Source of the DNA: Owenia fusiformis
Taxonomy: Eukaryota > Annelida > Polychaeta > Sabellida > Oweniidae
Length of the DNA stretch: 64,000 nt
NCBI GenBank assembly: GCA_903813345.2
Contig: CAIIXF020000008.1
Span: forward strand, 37,386,867-37,450,866
Direction of reading: 5' to 3'
In this document: positions 22,245-34,100 of the stretch, one piece after another
Layout of the letters: each line of letters starts with the position of its first letter
Numbering within the stretch: position 1 is the stretch's first letter
Program-made: the position numbers and the translations under genes
Notes under the pieces: generated by a model
What the model saw: the letters and a program-made list of their open reading frames with translations, nothing else
Database searches by the model: none
What the model was told of the DNA's origin: nothing

Positions 22245-25200
22245 CTATAAAATGTATGGGATCACTGCTTTCCTTTGCTTTGGATAATCCTCAAACTTTT
22301 GTAGGTACCATCTGAAATAAGAAAAAATCAATTTAATTAAATTCAATTAAAGTGTCTCACATATTCGATCAAAATTTGCCATGCAAACATGTTAGTCTAC
22401 TTTACTGGCCCCCCTTGCTGTAACAAGGAACCCAAAACACATTAAAACGTAAACATAAACCAATTAGTCACTTCACTATGAAAGTGAGGGGTGTTAGTCC
22501 ATGCACACAGCGTATTCTGCTAATACATATTTGCTAACACAATATCAGTGGTCATTTACTTTATCACATGCTCTGTAAAATTCCAGTAATCTGATTGGTT
22601 GATTACCGTGTGAGTTTTCCCGTCTCACACGGCCGTCTCACACGTTACTAGAGGCAACCAGTGATGATCAATAGCAACGATGTGACGTCACTGATTATAT
22701 CACTTCTAGCTAAGGAAAACAATATGACGTCATACCATTTCACAAACAAGTACAAATACAACGGTATGACGTCATATTGTTTCAAAGCGAAATCAAAAAT
22801 TATAATAGTTACCAGAAGTACACGGGGTACTGAACACAATCATAACTGACCAAATCAAAATGCTTCAAAATTCTTAGACATGTGATAAAATCGTCATCAC
22901 ACGTTTCAGCTTATGTGATACAGGAAATATTCCACTCGGGTAACAATGTATCACCACTCAAGCTTCGCTTTCGTGGATGATACAGTATTACCTTTCGTGG
23001 AATATTTCCTGTATCACATGCTGAAACGTGTGATAACTGATAGTGTCAACATAGTAACCCTTGCATATCGTGCTCACTCAAGTATTGAATAATTTTTTAT
23101 GATCTAAATGTTTGTGGTTTATAAAAAAATGTGATATATTTTAGTTAGAAATACATTAATTAATATATTCATTCAAACAGCACTAGAATGCGGGAAGAAA
23201 GAGCAATGGTGACAAAATGCAGACAGAATTTTCCGTAAGGGTTTCAAACATTTCTGAACACAATCATACATGTACTTCATGTGTACTGTTATTTTTAGTG
23301 CTGTATTTATAGATATAATTTCACGTATTAAAATCATATTTTCCAGCAATGACTTCAAATTCGGAACCACACCCATATCACATTTTCTTCAATAACTCCA
23401 AACATGTGTAAACATTGACCATGTGCATATAAATTCAGATTTCACGAGCTCTTTCCTATTCGAGTACCTCATACACCCCTGCATGGATTTGAGTTGGATT
23501 CGCCTTTTATACGTGAGCCGACACACTCGCAAACGCTGATTGGATAAAGATTGCGAGAATCTTTAATTGTCAAACAAGGAATTTTCAAGAGGAAATATCA
23601 CTACCATAAATAAGCTTGACTATTTACAGAGGGTCGAATCAGCTTTTCTTACTGATCATGGGAGTATGCTCTAAGTACCAAGTTACAGAAGGTGAAATCA
23701 GCAAGCTTACTCACTGATCATGGGAGTATGCTCTAAGTACCAAGTTACAGAAGGTGAAATCAGCAAGCTTACTCACTGATCATGGGAGTATGCTCTAACT
23801 ACCAAGTTACAGAAGGTGAAATCAGCAAGCTTACTCACTGATCATGGGAGTATGCTTTAAGTACCAAGTTAAAGAAGGTGAAATCAGCATGATTACTTAC
23901 TGATCATGGGAGTATGCTCTAAGTACCAAATTACAGAAGGTGAAATCAGCAAGCTTACTCACTGATCATGGGAGTATGCTCTAAGTACCAAGTTACAGAG
24001 GGTGAAATCAGCATGATTATTGATTACTTACTGGTGGTGGGAGTATGCTCTAGGTACCAAGTTACAGAAGGTGAAATCAGCAAGCTTACTCACTGATCAT
24101 GGGAGTATGCTCTAAGTACCAAGTTACAGAGGGTGAAATCAGCATGATTACTCACTGATCATTGGAGTATGCTCTAAGTACCAAGTTACAGAGGGTGAAA
24201 TCAGCATGACTATTGATTACTTACTGGTGGTGGGAGTATGCTCTAGGTACCAAGTTACAGAAGGTGAAATCAGCAAGCTTACTCACTGATCATGGGAGTA
24301 TGCTCTAAGTACCAAGTTACAGAGGGTGAAATCAGCATGATTACTCACTGATCATTGGAGTATGCTCTAAGTACCAAGTTACAGAGGGTGAAATCAGCAT
24401 GATTATTGATTACTTACTGGTGGTGGGAGTATGCTCTAGGTACCAAGTTACAGAAGGTGAATAGAGCAAATGCTGCAGCCTGGAGATTGAGACATGCAAG
24501 TGCAAATCCAGACCATTCCAAGATTTCTCCGAAAAAGTTAGCTCCCGAGACATATTCAAACATTCCACCTGGAACAAACATGACAAAGTATGTGACTGTT
24601 ATTACGCTGTCGCAATTAAAACCTTTCCGAGAAAAATGTTCAATTAATCTATTTTCTTCAAATGTTACTTATTTTCATGGCAAAATGTAAAAGTTTTGAA
24701 GTGAGTGATCACTGATCTATTTAATATTTTCAAATGTCTTTTATTGGCTAGATTTTACTGTTCTAATTAGTCCGACAATGCTTCATTACTAACAGCCTAC
24801 CGGTATGTTTTTTAAAAAAAATCTGTTGATCAATGGTGGTTTTTGTAATTTCAAACATTACATTCTAGGTTATGCATCTTGTACAGTACCTGTACAAGCC
24901 TAAATGTTTTAATACACAACTACCTGACAAAAGCAAATTTGTACCAGAAAATTGACAAGGTAGGCCTAGCTATCTTTATTTCAAGGCATCTGAGAATAGA
25001 CATACCTCTTGGAATTTTATATCCTGTCTCTCCTGGTGCTCTCAGATTTCTCAAGACATGGTCGGAATGCAGATTGATTGACATCCCCATAATAAACATT
25101 GCTACACCTGAAATTATAAATTGTCTCTTACATAAAAATAACAAGGCAGTGAAATGTTGAGAGATTAGAAGGATCAATGTAACCATGTAAAATGTCAAAT

Positions 25201-27666
25201 AAAGGTACACTTCTTCTTAACACTATAATATGCAGCACTATACTACACTACACTATAATAGTGTAATGTAGTATAATGATACTACATAATACTACTACAA
25301 ATCACTATACTAAACAACTCTAGACTACGCAACAATCTACTTCACTACACTAACCAGCACTTCACTACACTTACCAATGCACACATTGAGATCTGTAAAG
25401 TATGTATCTGAGTAGACTTGGAACTGCGTCAACATCCTACCCTGCATGTAACCATTGTACGCACAGAAGACAAACGCTAAGAAAAATGGCAAGAATGGTG
25501 TTGGCTTACCGCCACGGATAAGGAAAGGGAACAGCAAGGCTCTGAAAGGAACAAAATTGATGTACTTGCATTCATTGATAGATACCCTTTTGAAAATCAT
25601 TTCACATCATTTTGTATTTTGGGCTCAATTTGACATTATATTGACAACTTTTATATAGTACACTGAGGATCAACTGTAAACAAAGACAGGTTGTCTTTGT
25701 TTAAACATGGCTCCTCCTACGGAAGCAGAGAAATTTTGAAATATGCAAATTATGTTTACATCTCAGGAATAACAGAACTATAGTTATGAGTCAGATATTT
25801 ACAAATCAATTTGTAGCAATGATACAAGACCATGTGTGACTTGAAACATAAGGGGCATAGATAACTATTCTTTCTACTTTGATTAATATAAAGCAAATTG
25901 TGCAATAGTAAAACATTATTTGAGGCATTTATGACTGCTAAATTGTTTCTGGATCTCCAGACACATAGAGCAACCCTAAATGCAGCTTAAGATAATGGAT
26001 ACTTTGTAAAATTTGTGATTATAAATTTGAAATGCTTGCGCCCTCATATCATTAACCACTTTCAATATTCCCTGATAATGAAACATGTACTATTATACTG
26101 TAATTGTAAGATATAAAATGAAGGGAATAAAAAAGTGACTTGAAACATAGATGTTCATTTTTGCTGTATTTATACCAATGTATACCACATAGAAGCACAT
26201 CGTAAAGGGGTTGAACTATTTTTGTGACTCTACGTGATAACTTTACTCAATATTAAATTCAAAATTCCATATTGATATCATAGATATGAGGTTATGATGT
26301 GAATTATTACAAGTGGAAATGCCATCCATATCTTGAGATCTTTCATCTACCAAACTAAAATAACTCAATGACTGTCTAACTCAGAGGATATTGAAATGAC
26401 CTTGGGATCCGTTTGAGGAACCATTGCAACTTTGGATTTAGATGCAAGTCATTTTTCATCTAAAAGTAGACAATGCTCGGGTATCACCATGGTTTTTCCA
26501 TGGGGTGTGTTTACATCGAAAGAAGTGTCCACAGTCATAGCTTGCACTAGAAGCCTAGCTTCTCAACCACTTTCACTGGAGCATATAGTTCTTCTTTCTC
26601 CTCTCAGGCCCATAGCCAGGGGGGTACACAGGGTTCAGGCAAACCCCCCCCCCTGGCCAAAAATTCTTTTGAGCACTTCCCAAGTGATTTTAGCCATATT
26701 TGGGCCAAAATTGTCAAATGTGAACCCCCCTGGAAATTTTTGAAAACTGAACCCCCCCTTGGCCAAATATGCTTCAAACCCAACACAGCCACTTCGGACA
26801 CCCATGCAATAGTATTCCAAGACTCCTAGATAGCAAGTTGCAACTAAGTTTAGGTAACTCAGTCAGTAGAGCACCTGACTGCCTGGATATGAGGGGTTTA
26901 TGTTCTCATCTGGCATGTTACACTATGCTCTTCACTGGTCATTCACTGGTCAGGGCATATAACATTAAATCGAAACAAGATAATTGTGACATCAAGGACA
27001 CACCATTGGTCAGAATCCCATGGTGCGAATCCAATTGATCCGGATCCTAATGCTAATCCCAATGTCCAAATCCCAATCGTCCAAATCCGAATGGTCTGAA
27101 TCCCAGTCGTCCGAATCCCATTGCTCAAAATCCCGCCTAATAACGCTTATAATGGAAATAAATTTTGAACGTTTTGATAAAAGGTTGTAATTAATGCTTC
27201 TTATTATGACTAGAAGTTATAATCAGAATCTGATTCAGATTCATACGAGTGGAATTTGGATCACTGATCCCCTGCCATCAACTTACCGTTGAGAATAATG
27301 CAATAAGAACATCGTGATGAGAATTTTGTTGGATAAATTCTTAAACTGAGTTGATTCAGTAAATATAACTAGTCCTAATGGCACAGTAAAGGATGGAAGC
27401 TCTTGTAAAAACCAAGCTACTTTGACTGGAACCTTGAGAAGAGTCAAATATTTGTTTCCAGTAGCTGTATATCTTCCATATGGCGCCGAAACAAACAACA
27501 GTAAAATTATGACGATAAAACTTGTAGCAATCATGACCCAGGCCATCCAGTCGAGCAATAATGCCTCATTTTGGAGAATTTTCAAAAAGTTTTCAAATTT
27601 TGTGGGCGCTGCCATCTTGGATTTTTCCGTTTCGGTAATTTCCGTGACTCCTAACTTCTTTACCAT
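22245..27666 (-). CDS. SRD5A1: Steroid 5-alpha-reductase (3-oxo-5-alpha-steroid 4-dehydrogenase), complete, 5 exons
   Basis: Exons are 27666-27287, 25541-25375, 25107-25006, 24568-24418 and 22311-22245 (TAG at 22247-22245). All have GT/AG borders and matching phases, giving 288 residues against about 260 in vertebrates. The enzyme is an NADPH-dependent, multi-pass ER membrane protein that reduces the delta-4 bond of 3-oxo-steroids. Visible family signatures: QELPSF with the catalytic-site Glu (residue 89); FLIRGGKPTP; YNGYMQGR with the conserved Tyr; INLHSDHVLRNLR and GETGYKIPRG; ANFFGEILEW; PRAYSHHQWYL; and the C-terminal FEDYPKQRKAVIPYIL. An in-frame TGA two codons before the first ATG supports that start, though the Met in KMAAPTKF (27615) has the better context. 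The type 1 versus type 2 assignment is uncertain. The gene shares a short upstream region with the checkpoint kinase gene. Confidence 0.95.
22671..22800. repeat. Palindromic segment with three TGACGTCA sites
   Basis: TGACGTCA occurs at 22683-22690, 22725-22732 and 22767-22774. The second and third sit in mirrored contexts ('aacaatatgacgtcatacc' and 'ggtatgacgtcatattgtt'), forming a ~50-bp hairpin. It lies beyond the 3' end of the reductase last exon's acceptor side, in intron 4. Most likely MITE-derived; the sites equal the CREB/ATF consensus. Confidence 0.65.
22896..23035. mobile_element. Hairpin MITE, 140 bp
   Basis: 'atcacacgtttcagc' pairs with 'gctgaaacgtgtgat', and 'gtgatacaggaaatattcca' with 'tggaatatttcctgtatcac'. 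A loop contains 'caagcttcgctttcg'. Intronic in the reductase gene. Confidence 0.75.
23627..24460. repeat. 62-bp minisatellite derived from reductase exon 4 and its splice donor
   Basis: About 12 tandem units of roughly 62 bp (longer variants near 24010-24070 and 24210-24240) run directly into the genuine exon 4 end at 24418-24460. Read on the minus strand, each unit begins with the last ~42 nt of exon 4 (encoding FTFCNLV-RAYSH) and continues across the exon/intron border into ~20 nt of intron. Most units carry the donor as A|GTGAGTAAG. At least two variant units keep the exact exon ending 'CACCACCA|GTAAGT'. The array therefore arose by tandem duplication of the exon-intron junction inside the gene. 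Confidence 0.88.
25215..25330. repeat. Simple 'cactata/ctacactac' repeat
   Basis: Low-complexity degenerate repeat of 'actacacta' and 'tataatag' words between exons 2 and 3 of the reductase gene. Confidence 0.6.
26600..26800. repeat. Dispersed 'catagccagggggg' element
   Basis: Begins 'cccatagccaggggggt' and carries runs of C with 'ccctggccaaaaattc'-type half-repeats. A related sequence begins 'gcatagccaggggggg' at 41803 in a MadBUB intron. Intron 1 of the reductase gene (25542-27286) has no other recognisable content except the minisatellite near 27010. Confidence 0.55.
27010..27125. repeat. Degenerate ~15-bp minisatellite
   Basis: Repeated 'cgtccaaatcccaat' variants, about eight units. Overlapping open frames are by-products. 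Confidence 0.7.
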
Positions 27667-27967
27667 ATTCAATCAATGCCCTGCTTTTTTTATCCAAGTT
27701 GTAGAGTTCCTTTGACACAATTAAGCAATAATGCAATGTTTTGACTCAAATGTAAACTATGATAAGCCAAACTTTAGTCAAATAAAGAAAATACATTTTG
27801 CTATCCGGAAACTAACGATGTTTTGAGCATGCGCAGAGCGGTTGATTCAAAATTTCAAAACGAATGTTTATTTTCTGCATCGAGTTTTGATCATCAAAAT
27901 CTACAATAAATATTGTAGATCGTGTACTCACATTATATAAATAGTTTTGTGTAACTATAAAGAAGGC
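27667..27967. promoter_or_regulatory. Bidirectional promoter between SRD5A and MadBUB
   Basis: The two start codons face away from each other across 301 bp, so both transcripts must start here unless an unseen 5' non-coding exon exists. Visible sites: an ETS-type 'atccggaa' at 27803-27810, an NRF1-like 'gcatgcgcag' at 27828-27837, and two TTTGAA (CHR-like) words read on the minus strand at 27846-27851 and 27854-27859. CHR elements are typical of late cell-cycle genes and would suit the checkpoint kinase. The region is AT-rich without an obvious CpG island. Site function is inferred from sequence only. Confidence 0.65.
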
Positions 27968-28116
27968 ATGGAGTCAGCAATGGATGTTAATATGGCTAAT
28001 GACGAGTGGGAGCTGAGTAAGGAAAATGTGCAGCCTCTCAAAACTGGTCGAAAATGTTCAAATTTGAATGCTGCATTGCAGCCACTTGGAGATAAGAATA
28101 TTAAAGAACAAAAGCA
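27968..28116 (+). CDS. BUB1: MadBUB exon 1: start and KEN box
   Basis: Encodes the start and [17 protein letters not shown], nearly the same as the BUBR1 N-terminus. The KEN box (residues 18-20) is the pseudosubstrate degron that lets BUBR1 block Cdc20-APC/C. Donor GTAAGT at 28117. The 3.3-kb first intron is filled with repeats. Confidence 0.95.
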
Positions 28117-31100
28117 GTAAGTAAATTGATCTTTATTCATCTTAGTCGCTTTAAAATATGTGTCAATTGATTTGCAGCTTGTGTCTTAGCTGAACATGGG
28201 TTTTAAATTAGAGTTGAAAGCCCATGGCGTGAACTGACATGCCTGTCAATTGACTCAGAGTTGGATTCACAGATGCTGGCCAGTTCGTTTTGTAAACCGC
28301 TTGACTCTATGTAGACAATGTTTCGACTCACATCCACAATCAGGACCAGCTGTTCTAAACTTATAGAATGAAGAGTGAAGGCCCAAAACTCTTCTCCATT
28401 TCCAATTTTTCAAATCCACGATTCAACGTTGTAACACTCAATCACTTTTACAGTCAAAACAGAAATGTTTGTGACTACTTTGAATTTAAAAAAGCAATCA
28501 AATGACCATATTGAAACAGTTTATGTAAAAATAGAAACATTTATATTTATCCTAACTTTTGTATATTTTAGTTTGTTTTGTAGTTTAGCTATCATATCTG
28601 TGTCCTCTTATATTTTGATACTTCTCTGCCATGTTATTTTCGGAAAAATTAACATGGCTGAAACTTCCTAAATTACAAAAGGCCACAGCTTTGCTGCACA
28701 TTATACATTACTATCTGAAATATACAAAAGTGAGGATAAATATAAATGTTTCTATTTTTACATAAACTGTTTCAATATGGTCATTTGATTGCTTATTTTT
28801 TAAATTCAAAGTACTCACAAACATTTAAAATTTTACTGTATTATTAGACTCCAGATGAAAATCTGGAGTCTATTGCTTTTGCCAGTTTTCCTATTATTCT
28901 TTCTTTCTTTCTTTCTTTCCGAACACTTTTTCTCAGCAACTAAAAGGACTTACTTAGATCTGCTAACATAGTCAACTAGGTAATGAAACCTAGTTTCTGG
29001 GAAATTAGGTCAAATGTTTATCTAGGTCAAAGGTCAAGAACTAGGTCAAATCGTGGGTTTTCACTATTTTACAAGTTTTCTCAGTCGTCCTTCGGTATTT
29101 TTGCTCCGGGTTTTTTTCATCATGTTCCTTAGAAAAAAAGCTAATTCCGTAAGGCAAATCGTTTTTTGATTACTTTTACCGATTTTGAGAAATGACGTCC
29201 GAAAAGTAGGTCAGAACATAAAAAGTTCTCCAAATTCAACGTGTGAATTATCAAATAAGTGTAGAATTATCTCAGGAATCCGAATCTGCAAACAAAATTT
29301 CGATCCGACTACCGGTTCAGAAGTTATAGCATTTTGAAATCTCAAAATCGCTAAATTTGGTGCCCCATGTTAAGTCAATGGGGAAAAAGACTTCTTCGAA
29401 GTGTAAAATATGAGATATAGACTGAGTACAGCTTAACATAATGAAAGCCTATAAAAGAAGGGGACCTCGAAGGCTATCTAGCTTTAAAATTTGGACAGCA
29501 AAATGCCTAGGTCAAAATCTAGGTCAAATTTATAGCATTTTCTTATTTTTACGATTCTGACACTACACTTAAATAATTTGCTTCAAAATTTTGTATACAG
29601 GTAGCAAAGAGTGTGCTTATAGTGATAGCCTTTTGCCGTCAGAAAGTATTTTGACCCACTTTTGAGATATGGTGTCCGAAATGTAGGTCAAACTAAAAAG
29701 TTAACCAAATTTAACATATGAGCTATGAAATAAGTGTAGAATTTTCTCAGGAATCTGAATCTGCAAACCAGATTCCGATCCGACATCCGGTTCGAAAGTT
29801 ATGGCGTTTTGAAAATTTTGAGAAAAATCGATCTGTTGATATCCTGATAGAAAGTCAAGGAAAAAAGATTTTTTTGAAGTGTAAAATACGAGATATAGAT
29901 TGAGTACAGCTTAAGATAATGAATTCCTATAAAAGAAGGGGACCTCAAAAGCTACCTAGTTTCAATATTTGGACACCAAAATGCCTAGGTCAAAATCTAG
30001 GTCAAATTCATAGTTTTTCCTTATTTTTGCGATTCTGGCACTACACTTTTAGGATTTGCTTCAAAATTTTGTATACAGGTAGCAAAGAGTGGGCTAATAG
30101 TGTAAGCCTTTTGCCGTCAAAGAGTATTTTGACCCACTTTTGAGATATGGTGTCCGAAAAGTAGGTCAAAATAAAAAATTCTCCAAATTTTACATATGAG
30201 TTATGAATTAAGAGTAGAATTTTCTCAGGAATCCGAATCTGCAAATCAAATTTCGATCCGACTTCCGGTTCCAAAGTTATGGCGTGTCCAAAAGTAGGTC
30301 AAAATAAAAATTCGCCAAATTTAACGTATGAGTTATGAATAAGGGGTAGAATTTTGTCAGGAATCCGAATCTTTAAATTAAATTTCGATCCGACTTCCGG
30401 TTTGAAAGTTATTGCGTTTTGAAATTTCGAGAAAAATCGATCTGATGTTATCCTGATAGAAAGTCAAGGAAAAAAGATTTTTTTGAAGTGTAAATACGAG
30501 ATATAGATTGAGTACAGCTTAAGATAATGAATTCCTATAAAAGAAGGGGACCTCAAAAGCTACCTAGTTTCAATATTTGGACACCAAAATGCCTAGGTCA
30601 AAATTTAGGTCAAATTCATAGTTTTTCCTTATTTTTGCGATTCTGGCACTACACTTTTAGGATTTGCTTCAAAATTTTGTATACAGGTAGGAAACAGTGT
30701 GCTTATAGTGTTAGCCTTTTGCCGTCAGAGAGTATTTTGACCCACTTTTGAGATATGGTGTCCGTAAAGTAGGTCAAAATAAAATGAGTTATGAATTAAG
30801 GGTAGAATTTTCTCAGGAATCCAAATCTGCAAACCAAATTTCAATCTGACTTCCGGTCAAAAATTCCTTCTTACCTACCTACTTACCTACTCGGCTACCT
30901 ACTTAGCTACCTACTCAGCTACCTACTCAGCTACTTACTCCGCTACCTACTCAGCTACTTACTCAGCTACCTGCTCAGCTGCTTACTCAGCTACCTACTC
31001 AGCTACTTACTCAATTACTTAATCATCTACTTACTCAGCTTCCTACTCAGTTACTTACTCAGCTCTTTACTCAAGTAAATCAATCTGGAGTCTTAAATTG

Positions 31101-34100
31101 AACTTTGTTCAATTTACAAATCTAGTTATTATTATTATATCCTGGTTACCGCCATATCTGGCGAGCAATACCTCATTGGTATATTCCGTATTTTACGTAT
31201 TTTACACTCGAAGATAGAGCCAGAAACCCCTCCTTGGAGGAGCCCTGTGTTCTTTTATGTGCACAGGTACACAGACATACAGGTACACACCACAGCCTTT
31301 TATACGAGTCGTGAACCACTCAGCCATAGCGGGTGTAGTGACAGACATCCTAAGGATTGAAAAAACTTAACTTTTCTTCTGGTCTATAAAATTTTACTAA
31401 TTTATCGTTAATTTTTAGGATGTTCGAGACAGAGATAAGAATGTATCAAGGGGATGATCCATATGACACTTGGCATAAATACATCAAATGGACTGAACAG
31501 AACTTTCCCAAAGGTTAGTACGTCCATAAATAGACATTAAACCTAGAGAGGGTTTGTTTATTTGGTGTATCTTAATTATAGGATATCCTATGATTTTGAG
31601 GAATATCATTTTTATCTACGAGGTGATATTGATATCTGCACGAGAGAGCGAAGCGAACGAGTGCATATATCAATATCACCGAGTAGATTAAAATTATATT
31701 CTGAAAAAAATCATAGGATGTTCTTATTATCCTACACTTACAAGGAGTGTACTAAATGTATAATATCATTGCAAAATGAATTCCATGCCAAATAGAGTCA
31801 ATTTGGCGGGAAATCAACAAGCGGAGTATATCGTCACAATATCCTCCGCATATTGGGTTTTCCGGAGTATATTGTCACGATATCCTCCGCCCGGAGTATA
31901 TCGTTACGATATCCTCCAGATATTCATTTTGCCAATAAATATCAAATTTATTTTTTAATGTTATTATACATTTAGTACACTAAGTGTAGGATAAGGAAGG
32001 ATATCAGATCATCCCAAAAGGAACTTAATATATAATTCTGACTTGGGGTGACCTTTTATTACTAAATGTGATCCCTATGGTATTCATATTTAAACAACAA
32101 AGGCACTAAATGCTCAACATGTGGGGCCATGGTAGTAAGATATAATGAGGCTGAGAGTAAGTGAAATGAATCCTCTTCACCATCTTGAAGATTTTATTCT
32201 AGTCTCCCGTTACTCGCATTGTATCATAGCTTGCGTATACATCTTCAACTCAAAATTGGTACATCCCCTGTGTTAAAATCTGACGTAAATTGAGTGGAAA
32301 TCTATTTAATAGGAGGGAAGGATGGTAACTTGCAGCATCTATTGGAGACTGCAGTCCTTACATTCAAAGATGACGCCAGGTACAAGAATGATGAACGTTA
32401 CTGTGAAACCTGGATTAAACTGGTAAGTTATATTTGTATCATGGTGGATAAGGGGTATAAGGATAAACTAAAGGTAACATGTTCTGTGCCTATTCATTAT
32501 AAGAATTTGCTCAAATTCTTTGATTGCAGCCCGTATAACCATACTTGGCTAATATTTTTCAGGCATCATTGTGCAATGACCCACTGGATATCTTCAACCA
32601 TATGTTTAGTCAGAGTCTTGGCTCAAAGGTGGCGCTGTTTTACAAGGCATGGGCTGATCATTATGAGAAACTGGGCAACTCACGAAAGGCTAATGAGATC
32701 TACCTAAAGGGATTTGAACTACAAGCTGAACCTCTACAGAGGCTGGTTAAACAACATGAGTAAGTATTTTTCATTGTGTTGTGCTGATTGGTGTGCATGT
32801 GTATGTCTCAGTAGGTGGGCTAGCTCCACATGAGTCTTTTCCATAAAAATTCAAGTAAAAACTCAGTACAACTTGAAATTTTTACAGATGCAAGAGCAGA
32901 CTCGTTCCAAGATCTGGTAAGGGTTTAGGACACGTTTGGTAAAGACTTGCAAATCTCCATGTTTCGACTTTATAAATCAATCTTTTAATTAAATTTGATG
33001 CATATGTCCCTAATGAACAGCATTTTACAAATGTGTGAGTCAAGAAAAATTGTTCTTATAAATATTAGAGGAATATTCTATGGATATCAACTGTGTTCAG
33101 GTCAACATTTTATTCTAAATACACCATAATCATTGTATTATGTCCCAGTGTGCTTATGAAATTTGAAAAAGTCTTTCTTTCCTTTCACTTTGATAAGTGC
33201 CCATGTAAGGTAGATTGGGGTTTCATTTGTGGTAAAAATGATTTTCCAAAATTTGTTATTTTTCTGAGTTACATCAGCCTATCTAAAATAATGTTACTAT
33301 TTAAACTGAGATTTTTTGTTCCTGAAACGAGGTACACCTAACAGCCAATGTGGAATCTGCATTTTCAGAGAATTTCAAGCACGTGTTTCTCGTTCAGTCA
33401 TAGAGGGGGCAGGTGATCCCGTAGAAGAACCCATGGAACAGGACCAAAGAAATGCCCTCACAGCATTAAAGGGGAAAGGCAAGCATCAGGTGATTGGACC
33501 TAACAGGGTTGGAGGAGCCAAGCTTGGTGAGTGCTCTCAATAAAATTGCTCAGAACATTTAAGCTAAAAATATTTTTCAGATTTTGTCATTTGATAAAAT
33601 TGACTGTTTTTATGAGATATAATGTTATAATAGCCACCATATTGGTGACAAACCTTGGTGTTTTCACCTGTTACATTGGCTTCACTTTGTTATCCTAGCA
33701 AAGTGGTCAATTTTCATGTATATGTTTTGTGATATTTTGACATCTTATGTAATGTTAGGAAAAATAAGGCTGATTCAAATTCAGCGATCTGATCTCACTT
33801 TTGGGTATGACAGGTAAATGTTATAGTGGCCATTTTGGATTTTCTGCCCCAAAGTTACATCTTTAAATTCAATTTCAATTTTAGCTTTATTTCCTATTTG
33901 TAAAGTACTAATATCTTATTTTTTTATTTCTTAGGTAACAAAGGGTTGGGTCGACAGTCGAAGCCTCTCCACCAATCCAACACTGGGGCAGGATTCACCA
34001 TCTTTAATGATGAGAACAGCACCTCAGGGAACTCCCTACCCCCACAGACTGGAGAATATGTCAGTGTCCCCACCCAGAGTAAATCCAACAGAGAAAATAT

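Noticed and set aside
23627-24460. Regularly spaced repeats that could suggest a CRISPR array
   Set aside because: The units are contiguous with no unique spacers, match the neighbouring coding exon, and the DNA is eukaryotic.
29718-30751. Repeated 61-77-codon frames
   Set aside because: They are copies of one tandem repeat unit and lie inside MadBUB intron 1.
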